A stretch of 64,000 bases of DNA. Origin: an uncultured Clostridia bacterium (GTDB lineage: Bacteria > Bacillota > Clostridia > Christensenellales > Aristaeellaceae). The notes under the pieces are model-generated. The model had not been told where the DNA came from. It did no database searches and saw only the letters and a list, made by a program, of their open reading frames with translations. Position numbers and translations under genes: made by a program. Shown one piece after another: positions 8,297 to 16,373 of this stretch (position 1 is its first letter; each line of letters begins with the position of its first letter). The stretch covers positions 14,314 to 78,313 of the forward strand of contig CAKTYE010000003.1 in the NCBI GenBank assembly GCA_934631985.1, given 5' to 3'.

Positions 8297-8350
8297 AGCA
8301 AATGGGCTGATGCAGATTTTTGTTCTTCTGCATCAGCCCATTTGCTGTTT
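8297..8350. terminator. Bidirectional rho-independent terminator
   Basis: A perfect 20-bp inverted repeat (arms 8297-8316 and 8327-8346, 10-base loop) lies between the convergent acetyltransferase and GH65 genes. T-rich sequence follows on the plus strand, and an A-rich flank precedes it for the other direction. Confidence 0.93.
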
Positions 8351-8355
8351 TTCTT

Positions 8356-10650
8356 TTACAGCTTCGGCGCCAGCAGCTCCTGCTGATCCAGCTGCATTTC
8401 CTTGCCGTAAATCTGCACGGTCAGCGGCGCCCCCTTTGTCAGGCGGAAACTGGTCTTTTCCGCGTCCATACAAATCGCAATGACCCGCCCGCGATACATC
8501 ACCGAAAAGCTGAGCTGCTTCCACCGTGCAGGCAAACGCGGCGCAAAGCGCAGCAACTCGCCGTCACTGCGCAGCCCCGCAAAGCCGTACACGATGTTGG
8601 CCCACGCCATAGCGATGCTGGTGATGTGCAAACCCTCCCGAGTGTTGCGGTTGTAGTTGTCCAGATCCAGCCGCGTTGCGTAGCCAAAGAAGCTCACCGC
8701 TTCGTCCATCTTGTCCAGCTCCGCCGCCAGGATGGAATGGATGGCAGGCGACAGCGACGATTCATGGATGGTGCGCGGCTCATAGAAATCATAGTTGACG
8801 CGCTTCGTCTCCTCGCTGAAGGAGGAATTATACAGGTACAGGAACATCAGCACATCGGGCTGCTTGATCATGTCCGTGCGGTAGATGCGGTCATAGGACC
8901 AGTGATCGTACAGCGGGAACTCACTGATCGGAATCGCGTCAATATCCGTATGGGGCAGCTCAAAGAAACCGTCATGCTGCTCAAACAGGTGATCCTCTGT
9001 CTCGGGAATGTACATGTTTTCCGCAATGCGCTGCCAGTCCTCCAGCTCCGCAGGGACCAGCTGAACCTTCCTGCACAGCGCGGCATAGGCCTCCGGCTCC
9101 TCCTGCTGCATCCGGGTCAGCACCTCCACCGCATAGCGCAGGGTGCGCATGCCCATGTAGTTGGTGTAGGCGTTGTTGTTGACCATCATGTGGAACTCGT
9201 CCGGCCCCATCACGCCAAAGAAGCCATACTTGCCCAGCTTCTCACTGAAGCCCACACGGGTCGCCTGGAACCGCGCAATTTGCAGCAAAATCTCCGCGCC
9301 GTAGCGCCACAGGAAGTCCATGTCCTGCGTCAGGTGGACATAGTGCCAAATGCCATAGGCCACGGCAGTGCTGGGCTGCAATTGCAGGCTGGCATGCTGC
9401 CACAGGGGACAGGCCTCGTCGCCGTTCAGCGTGGCAATGGGATAGCATGCACCCTTGCAGTCCAGCATCTTGGCGCGTTCAATGGCCTGGGGCAGGGTGT
9501 TGTACCGGAACAGCAGCAGCGCCCGCGCCGCTTCCGGGTTGGTGAACAGATAGAAGGGCAGGCAGCAGGCTTCCGTATCCCAGAAGGCATGCCCGTTGTA
9601 GGCTTCTCCCGTCAGGCCCTTCGCACCAATGTTGTGGCGCATGCTGCCGCCATTGTAGGTTTGGGCAAGCTGGAAGCTGCAAAAGCGAATGCCCTGCTGC
9701 TCCGCTGCCACGGTCTCTGCCGCGGCTTCCTCCGCAGGCGTAATGAGAATGTCCGAGGTATGCCAGTAAGCGTCCCAATAGGTGCGCTGGGCCTGCATGG
9801 CCTGCTCCAGCGAGACTTTTTCACTCTCCGCCAGCGCAGCAAGGCCGCGCTGCCACAGTGCTTCCCCCGTTTCGCCTGTGAAAAGCACCACCACTCGCTT
9901 ATCCACCTGCACCGGCATGCCCTGCGTCAGCGTCATCTCGCATTGCAGCGCTGCCGTCTGGCCCGTCACCTGTGCCTGTGCCGTACCAGGCAGCGTTACC
10001 AGCGCCCCCGCAAATTCCTCCTGCCCGGACTGGGTGGTATGAGATTGGAGCAGCATGCGCCCCTCCCCCAGCTCCACGCGAGTGTCTTGCCAGAAGCACT
10101 TGCCCCGGCCCTCATGCACCACGTCAAAGGACATGCCCGTGGTGAAGGATGCTGTGCCAGAGAAGTTCAGCGCCTCCAGCGTAACGCGCTGATAGGCCCG
10201 TTCCCGATGCACCATATCCAGAAAGCGCAGGAAGCTGACCCGCAGCTCCTTGCCTGATGCCGTCTTCCACACAAAGCTGCGCGTCAGTGTACCTGCACGC
10301 AGGTCCAGCTCACGCACAAAGTCCGTAAACTGTACCTTGCCCAAGTCCAGCGCCTCGCCGTCCACCGACAGGGCCGTCATGAGCCACTCTGCCGAGGGAA
10401 TCATGAAATGGGACTTGTCGATGATGCCCTTGTAGGAGCGGCTGAGCTGCTCCATGTCGTACACGCCGTTGGTGTACGCGCCGCGCAGGCTGTCCACGCT
10501 GCCGCCTTCATCGAAGCAGCCGCGCACACCGATGCTCTCGTTGCCCAGGGAGAAAATGGACTCGCTGACCCGCCCATAGGCCGGGTCAAAGCCCTCCTCG
10601 ATCACTTTCCAGGGGTCTACCTTGAAATAAACGTCAGCAGCCTTCGCCAT
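8356..10650 (-). CDS. GH65 inverting disaccharide phosphorylase (complete)
   Basis: This 764-residue cytoplasmic enzyme splits a glucose disaccharide with phosphate to beta-glucose 1-phosphate and glucose. The N-terminal beta-sandwich (about 1-260), linker, (alpha/alpha)6 barrel and C-terminal beta domain are all present. The catalytic acid lies in GVMGPDEFHMMVNNN (Glu485 by position), the place expected for the family. The PDEFHMMVNNN variant differs from the kojibiose-like PDEYKDHINNN of the fragment at 30-1247, so the two probably act on different linkages; nigerose- or kojibiose-type is possible but unproven. ATG 10650 is chosen because of GCAAGGAGGC and the conserved start (VDPWKVIEEGFDP); longer forms would overlap the permease. 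It is last in the SBP-permease-permease-GH65 operon. Confidence 0.92.
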   Translation of the reverse strand: MAKAADVYFKVDPWKVIEEGFDPAYGRVSESIFSLGNESIGVRGCFDEGGSVDSLRGAYTNGVYDMEQLSRSYKGIIDKSHFMIPSAEWLMTALSVDGEALDLGKVQFTDFVRELDLRAGTLTRSFVWKTASGKELRVSFLRFLDMVHRERAYQRVTLEALNFSGTASFTTGMSFDVVHEGRGKCFWQDTRVELGEGRMLLQSHTTQSGQEEFAGALVTLPGTAQAQVTGQTAALQCEMTLTQGMPVQVDKRVVVLFTGETGEALWQRGLAALAESEKVSLEQAMQAQRTYWDAYWHTSDILITPAEEAAAETVAAEQQGIRFCSFQLAQTYNGGSMRHNIGAKGLTGEAYNGHAFWDTEACCLPFYLFTNPEAARALLLFRYNTLPQAIERAKMLDCKGACYPIATLNGDEACPLWQHASLQLQPSTAVAYGIWHYVHLTQDMDFLWRYGAEILLQIARFQATRVGFSEKLGKYGFFGVMGPDEFHMMVNNNAYTNYMGMRTLRYAVEVLTRMQQEEPEAYAALCRKVQLVPAELEDWQRIAENMYIPETEDHLFEQHDGFFELPHTDIDAIPISEFPLYDHWSYDRIYRTDMIKQPDVLMFLYLYNSSFSEETKRVNYDFYEPRTIHESSLSPAIHSILAAELDKMDEAVSFFGYATRLDLDNYNRNTREGLHITSIAMAWANIVYGFAGLRSDGELLRFAPRLPARWKQLSFSVMYRGRVIAICMDAEKTSFRLTKGAPLTVQIYGKEMQLDQQELLAPKL

Positions 10651-10667
10651 AGTTGCCTCCTTGCAGG

Positions 10668-11537
10668 TCAGCCCTTGATACCGACGGACACGGTATTTTC
10701 CGTCAGCTGCTTTTGGAAAATGAAGAACAGAATGATCGGCGGGATCATGGAGAACACCACCGAGCGCATCATGGTGTCGGCATTGACCGTCTGCTCCGTG
10801 CTGAACACAAACAGTCGCACCATGACCGTTTGCAGCGCACTGCCACGCAGCACCAGATACGGCAGCAGGAAGTCCGACCATGCCGCATTGATAGCGAAAA
10901 TGGCAATGACCGTGCAAATTGGCTTGGACAGGGGCAGCACGATGTAGAAGAACGTTTCCAGCTGGCTGCACCCATCGATCCGCGCCGCCTCAATGATAGA
11001 GCGGGGCAGTGATTCAAAGAACTGAATGAACAGTACCACATACATGGCATTTGCGCCATAGCTGAGCCACAGCGGCACAAAGGAGTTGCCCAGGTTCAGC
11101 TTTTGAATGTTCATGAACAGCGGAACGATGCTGATAGTAGTAGGCAGCAGCAGGGAGAGCATCACCAGCTTTTTGATGACGCTGTAGCCCTTGGGCCGCA
11201 GAATGCCGATGCCATAGCCCAGCAGGCCGTTGAACACAATGGCGCACACCACGCTGCCCGCCACGGAGATTAGCGAATTGAGGTAGTTCGTGGCGATGCC
11301 CAGCTGCGACCAGGTCTGCGCGAACATGAAGAAATCGAACGTCTGCGGGATCAGGGAGGTGCTGGACATGAATTCCTTCAGATCCTTAAAGCCTGCCAGC
11401 ACCACCCACGCCAGGGGAAAGATGGCAACGACAGTCATCAGAAGACACAGCAGGATGATGAAGCCATAGCCGATCTTCACGGAGGTGGAGTGCATATCGT
11501 ATTCCCGAATCACGCCTGTATGCTTTGCCTTAGCCAT
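10668..11537 (-). CDS. Sugar ABC transporter permease, MalG type
   Basis: This 289-residue inner-membrane protein has six predicted helices, starting with the segment at about residues 22-42. The cytoplasmic EAA loop IIEAARIDGCSQLETFFYI (about residue 190) contacts the ATPase. A long N-terminal cytoplasmic tail and the C-terminal VSVGIKG are typical of MalG-like subunits of CUT1 importers. It lies 17 bases from the GH65 gene and 19 bases from the MalF-like gene, so it is in one operon. No ATPase is encoded nearby; a shared MsmK-type ATPase elsewhere is usual for such systems. Confidence 0.93.
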   Translation of the reverse strand: MAKAKHTGVIREYDMHSTSVKIGYGFIILLCLLMTVVAIFPLAWVVLAGFKDLKEFMSSTSLIPQTFDFFMFAQTWSQLGIATNYLNSLISVAGSVVCAIVFNGLLGYGIGILRPKGYSVIKKLVMLSLLLPTTISIVPLFMNIQKLNLGNSFVPLWLSYGANAMYVVLFIQFFESLPRSIIEAARIDGCSQLETFFYIVLPLSKPICTVIAIFAINAAWSDFLLPYLVLRGSALQTVMVRLFVFSTEQTVNADTMMRSVVFSMIPPIILFFIFQKQLTENTVSVGIKG

Positions 11538-11556
11538 ATGCCTTCACGCTCCCTTC

Positions 11557-12465
11557 TCAATCCCAGTCGGATTCTTTGCGGTTGAAGTAGGAATAGATTG
11601 CCGTCATCACCAGCAGGATCAGTGTGACGATGACCGCCACGGCAGACGCCTTGCCGTAATTCATGGAGCCGCCGAAGGCATACTGCCACATCAGCTGCAT
11701 CAGCGACAGGGAGGCGTTGTCCGGGCCGCCCTTGGTCAGCACCATCGGCTCATACATGATCTGGAACACAGAGATGATCTGCAGGATCAGCAGCGTTCCC
11801 GCCAGCTTGCGAATCGCCGGAAGCAGGATATGCACAATGCGCTGCCACACGGTCGCGCCGTCAATGGCCGCCGCCTCATACAGCTCCGGGCTGACCCCCG
11901 CCATGGCTGCCATGTAGATCAGCGCCGTTGCGCCTGCGCCCTTCCAGGTGGCAATGATGATGATAATGGGAATGACCCATTCCGCGCGTGTCAGATAGGT
12001 TTGCGGCGCGATGCCCATGCTGCTGAGCAGCACATTCAGCACGCCGGACTTTTCGCCAGAGAAGAACGCCGACCACAGGATGATGACCGCCAGGCCCGGC
12101 AGCATGTTGGGCAGATAAGCCACCGTACGGAAGAACCCCTTGCCCCGCGCTGTTTCGCCGATCAGTACTGCCAGCACCATGGGCAGCAGGAAGCCGATCA
12201 GCAGGGACCAGAACGTGTAGGAGAAAGTGTTCATCAGCGCCTGCAGGAAGTCATCCTTCCCCATAACGCTGATGTAGTTGTTCAGGCCAATGAAGCGTAC
12301 CAGCTCCACGTTCCGTGTTTTATACAGGCTCATGCGGACGCTCTCAAACAGCGGCTCCCACACGAAAAAGGCCATCAAAATCAGGCTAGGAAGCATGATC
12401 AGCCATGCGTTGAAGCTGTCCACAGCCCTGGCGCGCATGGTCACGCTGCGCTTTTTCTTGCTCAT
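11557..12465 (-). CDS. Sugar ABC transporter permease, MalF type
   Basis: This 302-residue membrane protein has six predicted helices, beginning with AWLIMLPSLILMAFFVW (about residues 20-36). The EAA loop LYEAAAIDGATVWQRIVHI is present and followed by LLPAIRK. It is the partner of the MalG-type gene just downstream. GGAGGG precedes ATG 12465. A hairpin between the binding-protein gene and this gene may lower its expression relative to the binding protein. Confidence 0.93.
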   Translation of the reverse strand: MSKKKRSVTMRARAVDSFNAWLIMLPSLILMAFFVWEPLFESVRMSLYKTRNVELVRFIGLNNYISVMGKDDFLQALMNTFSYTFWSLLIGFLLPMVLAVLIGETARGKGFFRTVAYLPNMLPGLAVIILWSAFFSGEKSGVLNVLLSSMGIAPQTYLTRAEWVIPIIIIIATWKGAGATALIYMAAMAGVSPELYEAAAIDGATVWQRIVHILLPAIRKLAGTLLILQIISVFQIMYEPMVLTKGGPDNASLSLMQLMWQYAFGGSMNYGKASAVAVIVTLILLVMTAIYSYFNRKESDWD

Positions 12466-12498
12466 AACGCTCCCTCCGGCGAAAAAAGAGTCAAAAGA

Positions 12499-12528
12499 TA
12501 CCGACGGAGGAAGCTCCGCCGCCGGTAC
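12499..12528 (-). terminator. Possible intra-operon attenuator after the solute-binding protein gene
   Basis: On the minus strand an imperfect 12-bp stem (ACCGGCGGCGGAG with CTCCGTCGGT) is followed after a few bases by CTTTTGACTCTTTTTT. Such partial terminators often keep binding-protein mRNA in excess over permease mRNA; function here is inferred. Confidence 0.45.
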
Positions 12529-12546
12529 AATGCAATTGGTTCAGCC

Positions 12547-13974
12547 TCAATAGTCGTTAATTTCGTCATCCAGATATTCCTGGAAGGACTCCTGCGCCTT
12601 GGTCAGCGCCTTCTCCACGTCCGCACCTTCCTTGGTGATCACGCGCTGCACCACGCTGGTCAGCTCGCGATACAGCTGCTGGGCAAACACCGGCTCCTCG
12701 GACTTCAGGGTGATGGTACCCTGGGTCAGGGAATCAAAGAAGTCGTTATACAGCCGCATGTCCACGTTGCAGTATTCATCCACGATGGCCTGCTTGGCGG
12801 CGTTGTATTCCGCATCGCTCCATGCGCTGACGGCAGGCAGCACAGGCGCGCCGCGGTCACGCTTGGCGGCGTAGTCCGCGCGCATGCCCTCAATGATCTG
12901 GTCGTTCAGGTAAGGCATCTTGCCCAGCACCGTCAGATACGCCATCAGCGCCTTGGCCTGGTCGGCGGTAATGTCCGGGGCAAACATGTAGCAGGTACCG
13001 CCAGCCAGCGCATAGCGGCCCGCAGGCCCTTCGGGGAAGGGGATCAGTGCGAAGTCCTCCACAGGCAGACCCTTGTTAGCAGTGGGCTGATCCACGGAGT
13101 CGTCCGCTGCAAAGTTCATAGCAGCTTCGCCCGTACCCAGCAGGGAGTGCGCACCCGCCCAGTCGGTGGTGGTCGCGTCCGCATTCAGAATGTCATACTT
13201 CCAGCGCAGGTCGCGCATGTATTCCATGGCGGCAATGCACTCAGGCGAGGTGAAGTTGCACACCCAGCGTCCGTCTTCATCCTGATATTCCAGTGCGTTC
13301 TCGCCCACGCAGCCGAAGTTCCACGCGATGTTAGTGAACAGCCAGCCACCGTAGCTCTCGCTCGCCGGGAACACCAGACCCGCCTTGCCGGTCTTTTCAC
13401 GAATGATCTGACCGTATTCCGCCAGCTCCTGCAGGGTCTTGGGATAGGTAGGCAGGCCGTTCTCGTCCACCAGACCGGCTTCCCGGAACAACGCCACATT
13501 GATGTGCATGCCCAGCACATAGCCGTCGCGGGGCAGGCCGTAAATGCGTCCGTTCTCGTCAGACAGCATCTCTACATAGGCGGGGCTGAACTTATCCAGC
13601 ACGCCCGCCTCCTGCAGTGCGTCGGTCACATCGCCCACCAGATGCTGGTTGATCAGCAGCTGCGGATCGGTGAACGGCGGCTGAAAGATGCTGGGAGCCG
13701 TACCGCCCTTCGCCATAGGAACGTAGCTGCTCAGGGTGTAGGAATAGTAGTCCGGCACCAGCGTTACATTAGGGTACTGCTTCGCCATGGTCGCCTTATA
13801 GCTCTCGAACAGCGCCTTTTCCGCGTCGGGTGCAGTGTCGGAGGGCCAGTTGCCCAGGGTGATGGTGCAGGTCAGATCCGCATCCACGACTTCCTCCGCC
13901 CACGCGAACGAAACGGATGCAAGCACAAGGCACATCGTAAGCAGCAGGGAAACCAGTTTGACAGACCTTCTCAT
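12547..13974 (-). CDS. Extracellular sugar-binding protein of the GH65-linked ABC importer
   Basis: This 475-residue protein has signal peptide MRRSVKLVSLLLTMCLVLAS, cleaved after SFAWA-EE. The mature part is a two-lobe family-1 solute-binding fold, with a GTAPSIFQPPFTDPQ region, GDAFAS-like GEAAMNFAADDS segment and C-terminal helices. It delivers oligosaccharide to the adjacent MalF/MalG-type permeases. The one Cys in the signal peptide (residue 15) is not in a lipobox, so membrane attachment by lipid is not predicted, which is unusual for a single-membrane cell. AAGGAGG lies 7 bases before ATG 13974. Transcription starts from the shared-operator promoter at 14013-14067. Confidence 0.9.
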   Translation of the reverse strand: MRRSVKLVSLLLTMCLVLASVSFAWAEEVVDADLTCTITLGNWPSDTAPDAEKALFESYKATMAKQYPNVTLVPDYYSYTLSSYVPMAKGGTAPSIFQPPFTDPQLLINQHLVGDVTDALQEAGVLDKFSPAYVEMLSDENGRIYGLPRDGYVLGMHINVALFREAGLVDENGLPTYPKTLQELAEYGQIIREKTGKAGLVFPASESYGGWLFTNIAWNFGCVGENALEYQDEDGRWVCNFTSPECIAAMEYMRDLRWKYDILNADATTTDWAGAHSLLGTGEAAMNFAADDSVDQPTANKGLPVEDFALIPFPEGPAGRYALAGGTCYMFAPDITADQAKALMAYLTVLGKMPYLNDQIIEGMRADYAAKRDRGAPVLPAVSAWSDAEYNAAKQAIVDEYCNVDMRLYNDFFDSLTQGTITLKSEEPVFAQQLYRELTSVVQRVITKEGADVEKALTKAQESFQEYLDDEINDY

Positions 13975-14012
13975 GGGAAAACCTCCTTGATGGACTTTGC
14001 AACGTTTTCAAT

Positions 14013-14067
14013 AAGTTTAGCGTTCAACCTTGGCTCTATTATAGTGTAGCTCACCTGGGTTTGTCAA
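14013..14067 (-). promoter_or_regulatory. Promoter and shared LacI-type operator of the ABC importer/GH65 operon
   Basis: On the minus strand, TTGACA (14067-14062), 18 bases, TATAAT (14043-14038). The plus-strand sequence GTTTAGCGTTCAAC (14015-14028) lies at the expected transcript start and differs by one base from the dyads at 5686 and 5824. Placement relative to the -10 box (10-16 bases) is alike in all three. Confidence 0.82.
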
Positions 14068-14099
14068 TGTGTTTTTTCACTTTTTCTGCTTCGATCTGT

Positions 14100-14402
14100 A
14101 CTTTTTGGCTTTTCAATGACCAGGAAGGACTGTTTTGAAAGGATGAAGGCGGCATACGGGCGGGAAGGTGGGGATAAACGGAGGAGCAGAGAAAATAAAC
14201 GAGATACGAAGGCAGCAAAAGAGTTTATCTTCCACCACTCCTGCTACTACATAATTGTCCCCAGGGAAGCAGCAATTTGCTGAACCCCAGGGACAACGAT
14301 CGCCTAAGCTTTTAGCATAAAAAGGTAATAGTCTTCTTTAAGAAGGACGGGAGGCTATCCTCTCAGCCGCACCTCCCACTCATCCCATTTCTCCCCTACT
14401 CG
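14100..14402. other. Gene-free interval with a nested hairpin
   Basis: No coding sequence is visible. TTGTCCC (14255-14261) pairs with GGGACAA (14290-14296), enclosing a perfect CAGCAA-T-TTGCTG stem (14270-14282). Further left of the response-regulator stop, GGGAGG/CCTCCC and the TTCTTTAAGAA dyad near 14335 could act as a weak terminator for that gene. The interval could hold a small RNA or only a transcription end. Confidence 0.4.
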
Positions 14403-15149
14403 TCACTTCCCCGCTCCGTCCCGATACTCCCCTGGGGTCATGCCGGTAAAGCGCTTGAAGGACTTCGAAAAGTGTGCCACATCGCTGTAGCCTACCTGCT
14501 CTGCTACCTCATGCACACGCATGGCGGGGTCCTGCAAAAGCTGCTTGGCACGCTCAATGCGCATGCTGCCCAGCAGATCAAAAAAGCTCTGGTTCGTGTG
14601 CCGATTGATGAGCTTTGATAAGTGCCACTGACTCACATATACGCCATCCGCTACATCACTCAGGCTGATATGCTCTGTGCAATGCTCCCGCATAAAATCT
14701 AATGCCGCACGGACGATGAAGCTTCCTGCTTCGCCGCCTGCATCTTCGCTTTCCGACGCAGGCGCGGGAGCGGCAGCCCTCAGCGCAGCGACCATAGTAT
14801 GCAGCGTCTCCATCAGCTCGTCCATTTTGCTGGGCTTGCACAAATAGCGGCATACCCCCAGGGAAATAGCCTCCTGTGCGTAATCGAAATCACGATAGGC
14901 CGTCAGCACCGTCACCTGCATGCGGGGAAACTCGCTTTTCAGTGCCGCCACCATGGTCAGCCCGTCCATGTTCGGCATGCGAATGTCGGTGAACAGGATG
15001 TCCGGCTGCGTCTCACGGATCAGCGCCATGCCCGACACGCCGTCGCTGGCGGTACCGACCACCTCGCAATCCTCCTGCGCCCAGGGCATGACCCGCCGCA
15101 GCCCCTCGACGATCAAATGCTCGTCATCCACCAGCACAACCTTATACAT
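14403..15149 (-). CDS. Response regulator with AraC-type DNA-binding domain (YesN type)
   Basis: This 248-residue protein has an N-terminal receiver domain (about 1-120; acidic pair Asp8-Asp9, phosphoacceptor Asp55 in LFTDIRMPN, Thr and Lys at the usual places) and a C-terminal double helix-turn-helix of the AraC family (about 145-245; VSQWHLSKLINRHTN and VGYSDVAHFSKSFKRFTGM). These activate sugar-transport genes when phosphorylated by a YesM-type kinase. GGAGG precedes ATG 15149. It is third in the kinase-SBP-regulator operon. A probable target is the LplB/YtcP-type transporter at 21412, whose promoter lacks a clear -35 box (inference). Confidence 0.93.
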   Translation of the reverse strand: MYKVVLVDDEHLIVEGLRRVMPWAQEDCEVVGTASDGVSGMALIRETQPDILFTDIRMPNMDGLTMVAALKSEFPRMQVTVLTAYRDFDYAQEAISLGVCRYLCKPSKMDELMETLHTMVAALRAAAPAPASESEDAGGEAGSFIVRAALDFMREHCTEHISLSDVADGVYVSQWHLSKLINRHTNQSFFDLLGSMRIERAKQLLQDPAMRVHEVAEQVGYSDVAHFSKSFKRFTGMTPGEYRDGAGK

Positions 15150-15176
15150 ATGCTCCTCCTTTGCACCGCCTGGGTG

Positions 15177-16373
15177 TCAAAACGGCTCCTGTGCCATGAC
15201 CTGCGCCCAGCATTCCTGCGGGGTCATGTCACCCTCTGCAACCGCCGCAATGCAGCCCAGCAGCCAGACTTCCCGTGCATTCTTGCTCATGGCGTCTTGA
15301 ATGGGTGGAAGCATCTGCGCCGCATTCTGCAATAGCGCGTTATACGAATCCAGCAGCGCACCGCTGAACTGATACCCGCCCAGCTTTTCCAAACTGTCCG
15401 CGCTGGTCAGGTAGCACAGCAGCGCCACGGCCGCATCCCGCTTAGTGGGATCATCCCACGCCCGGCGAGTCAGATAAAAGCCCATGGACACGCCGCCGAT
15501 GACCGCCCCGGGATCAGCGTCCGCCGCATAGGCGGGCATGGGCAGCAGCATGGTCGTGTCCATGCTTTCCGCCGGGATGCTGTTGGCAAACCAGCTGCCG
15601 TCCAGCTGCATGGCGGCCCGCTTACTGCGGAACATCTCACTGGTCACGGCTTCCGTGGTCGCCGCAGCGTCCTCCGGGAAAGCGCCCAGCTCCGCCAGCC
15701 GGCGAAGCAGCGCCATACCCTCAAACCAGGAATCCGGCACCTCTGCCAGTGTCTTGGGCCGCGCGGTATAATCCGCAGGGCTGCCGCTGGCAAGGATGAC
15801 CATTTCCGCCACATAGTGGGGAATATCCGTCAGGGACAGCGCAATCGGCGTGATCCCCGCTTCCCGGAAACAAACGATAGCATTTTCCAGCAGCGCCCAG
15901 GTCGTGGGCAGCGGAATGTCATACTGCGCAAACAGGTCGGTGTTGACGAACAGCCCCTCCACATAGGGACGCACCGGAATGGCATAGACCTTGCCGTCCG
16001 CCTCGGTCAGCGCAGCGGAGATAGGCAGGTGCGCTTCCGGGTATGCCGCGTTGATCTCCTCAATGGGCACCACCCGGCTGAGCAGCGGGGTAGAATCCGC
16101 ATTGGCGGCGAAGAAGAACAGCACGTCCGGCTCATTGCCTGCGGCGAAGTCGTTCAGCACACTAGCCTTCCAGTCCTCATCGCTGGTGGCAGATTTATCC
16201 ACAATGGTATAGCCCGTTTCCTCCTCAAAGGACTTCAGCAGCTCCACATAGCTTTCCGCCGCCGCGTCCGTTCCCGCAAACGAGCTGACCGTGTACAGCT
16301 TCAGCCCTGCCGCCTGTGCGCTGCCGTACAGCGTCAGCAGTAGCGCCGTCATCACGCTAAGCCATTTTCTCAT
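15177..16373 (-). CDS. Solute-binding protein within a two-component operon (possible sensor subunit)
   Basis: This 398-residue secreted family-1 solute-binding protein has signal peptide MRKWLSVMTALLLTLYGS, cleaved after AQA-AG. The mature part opens LKLYTVSSFAG, with EEETGYTIVDK, NDFAAGNEPDVLFFF and FAQYDIPLPTTW as in sugar-binding proteins. Its start overlaps the kinase stop by 4 bases (ATGA), so translation is coupled, and the response regulator follows after 27 bases. No permease is adjacent. The protein probably presents a sugar to the kinase's extracellular domain rather than feeding an importer, although it could serve a remote transporter. There is no lipobox Cys. Confidence 0.85.
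   Translation of the reverse strand: MRKWLSVMTALLLTLYGSAQAAGLKLYTVSSFAGTDAAAESYVELLKSFEEETGYTIVDKSATSDEDWKASVLNDFAAGNEPDVLFFFAANADSTPLLSRVVPIEEINAAYPEAHLPISAALTEADGKVYAIPVRPYVEGLFVNTDLFAQYDIPLPTTWALLENAIVCFREAGITPIALSLTDIPHYVAEMVILASGSPADYTARPKTLAEVPDSWFEGMALLRRLAELGAFPEDAAATTEAVTSEMFRSKRAAMQLDGSWFANSIPAESMDTTMLLPMPAYAADADPGAVIGGVSMGFYLTRRAWDDPTKRDAAVALLCYLTSADSLEKLGGYQFSGALLDSYNALLQNAAQMLPPIQDAMSKNAREVWLLGCIAAVAEGDMTPQECWAQVMAQEPF

Noticed and set aside
8320..10257. 645-codon open frame opposite the complete GH65 gene
   Set aside because: Antisense shadow: no start signal, no domain pattern, and the minus-strand gene has complete GH65 motifs.
10651..10971. Longer form of the complete GH65 protein
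   Set aside because: The extra 107 residues overlap the permease gene in another frame and lack any GH65 pattern.
11485..14049. 854-codon open frame opposite the ABC transporter genes
   Set aside because: It crosses three real genes and two promoters on the other strand and has shadow-type composition.
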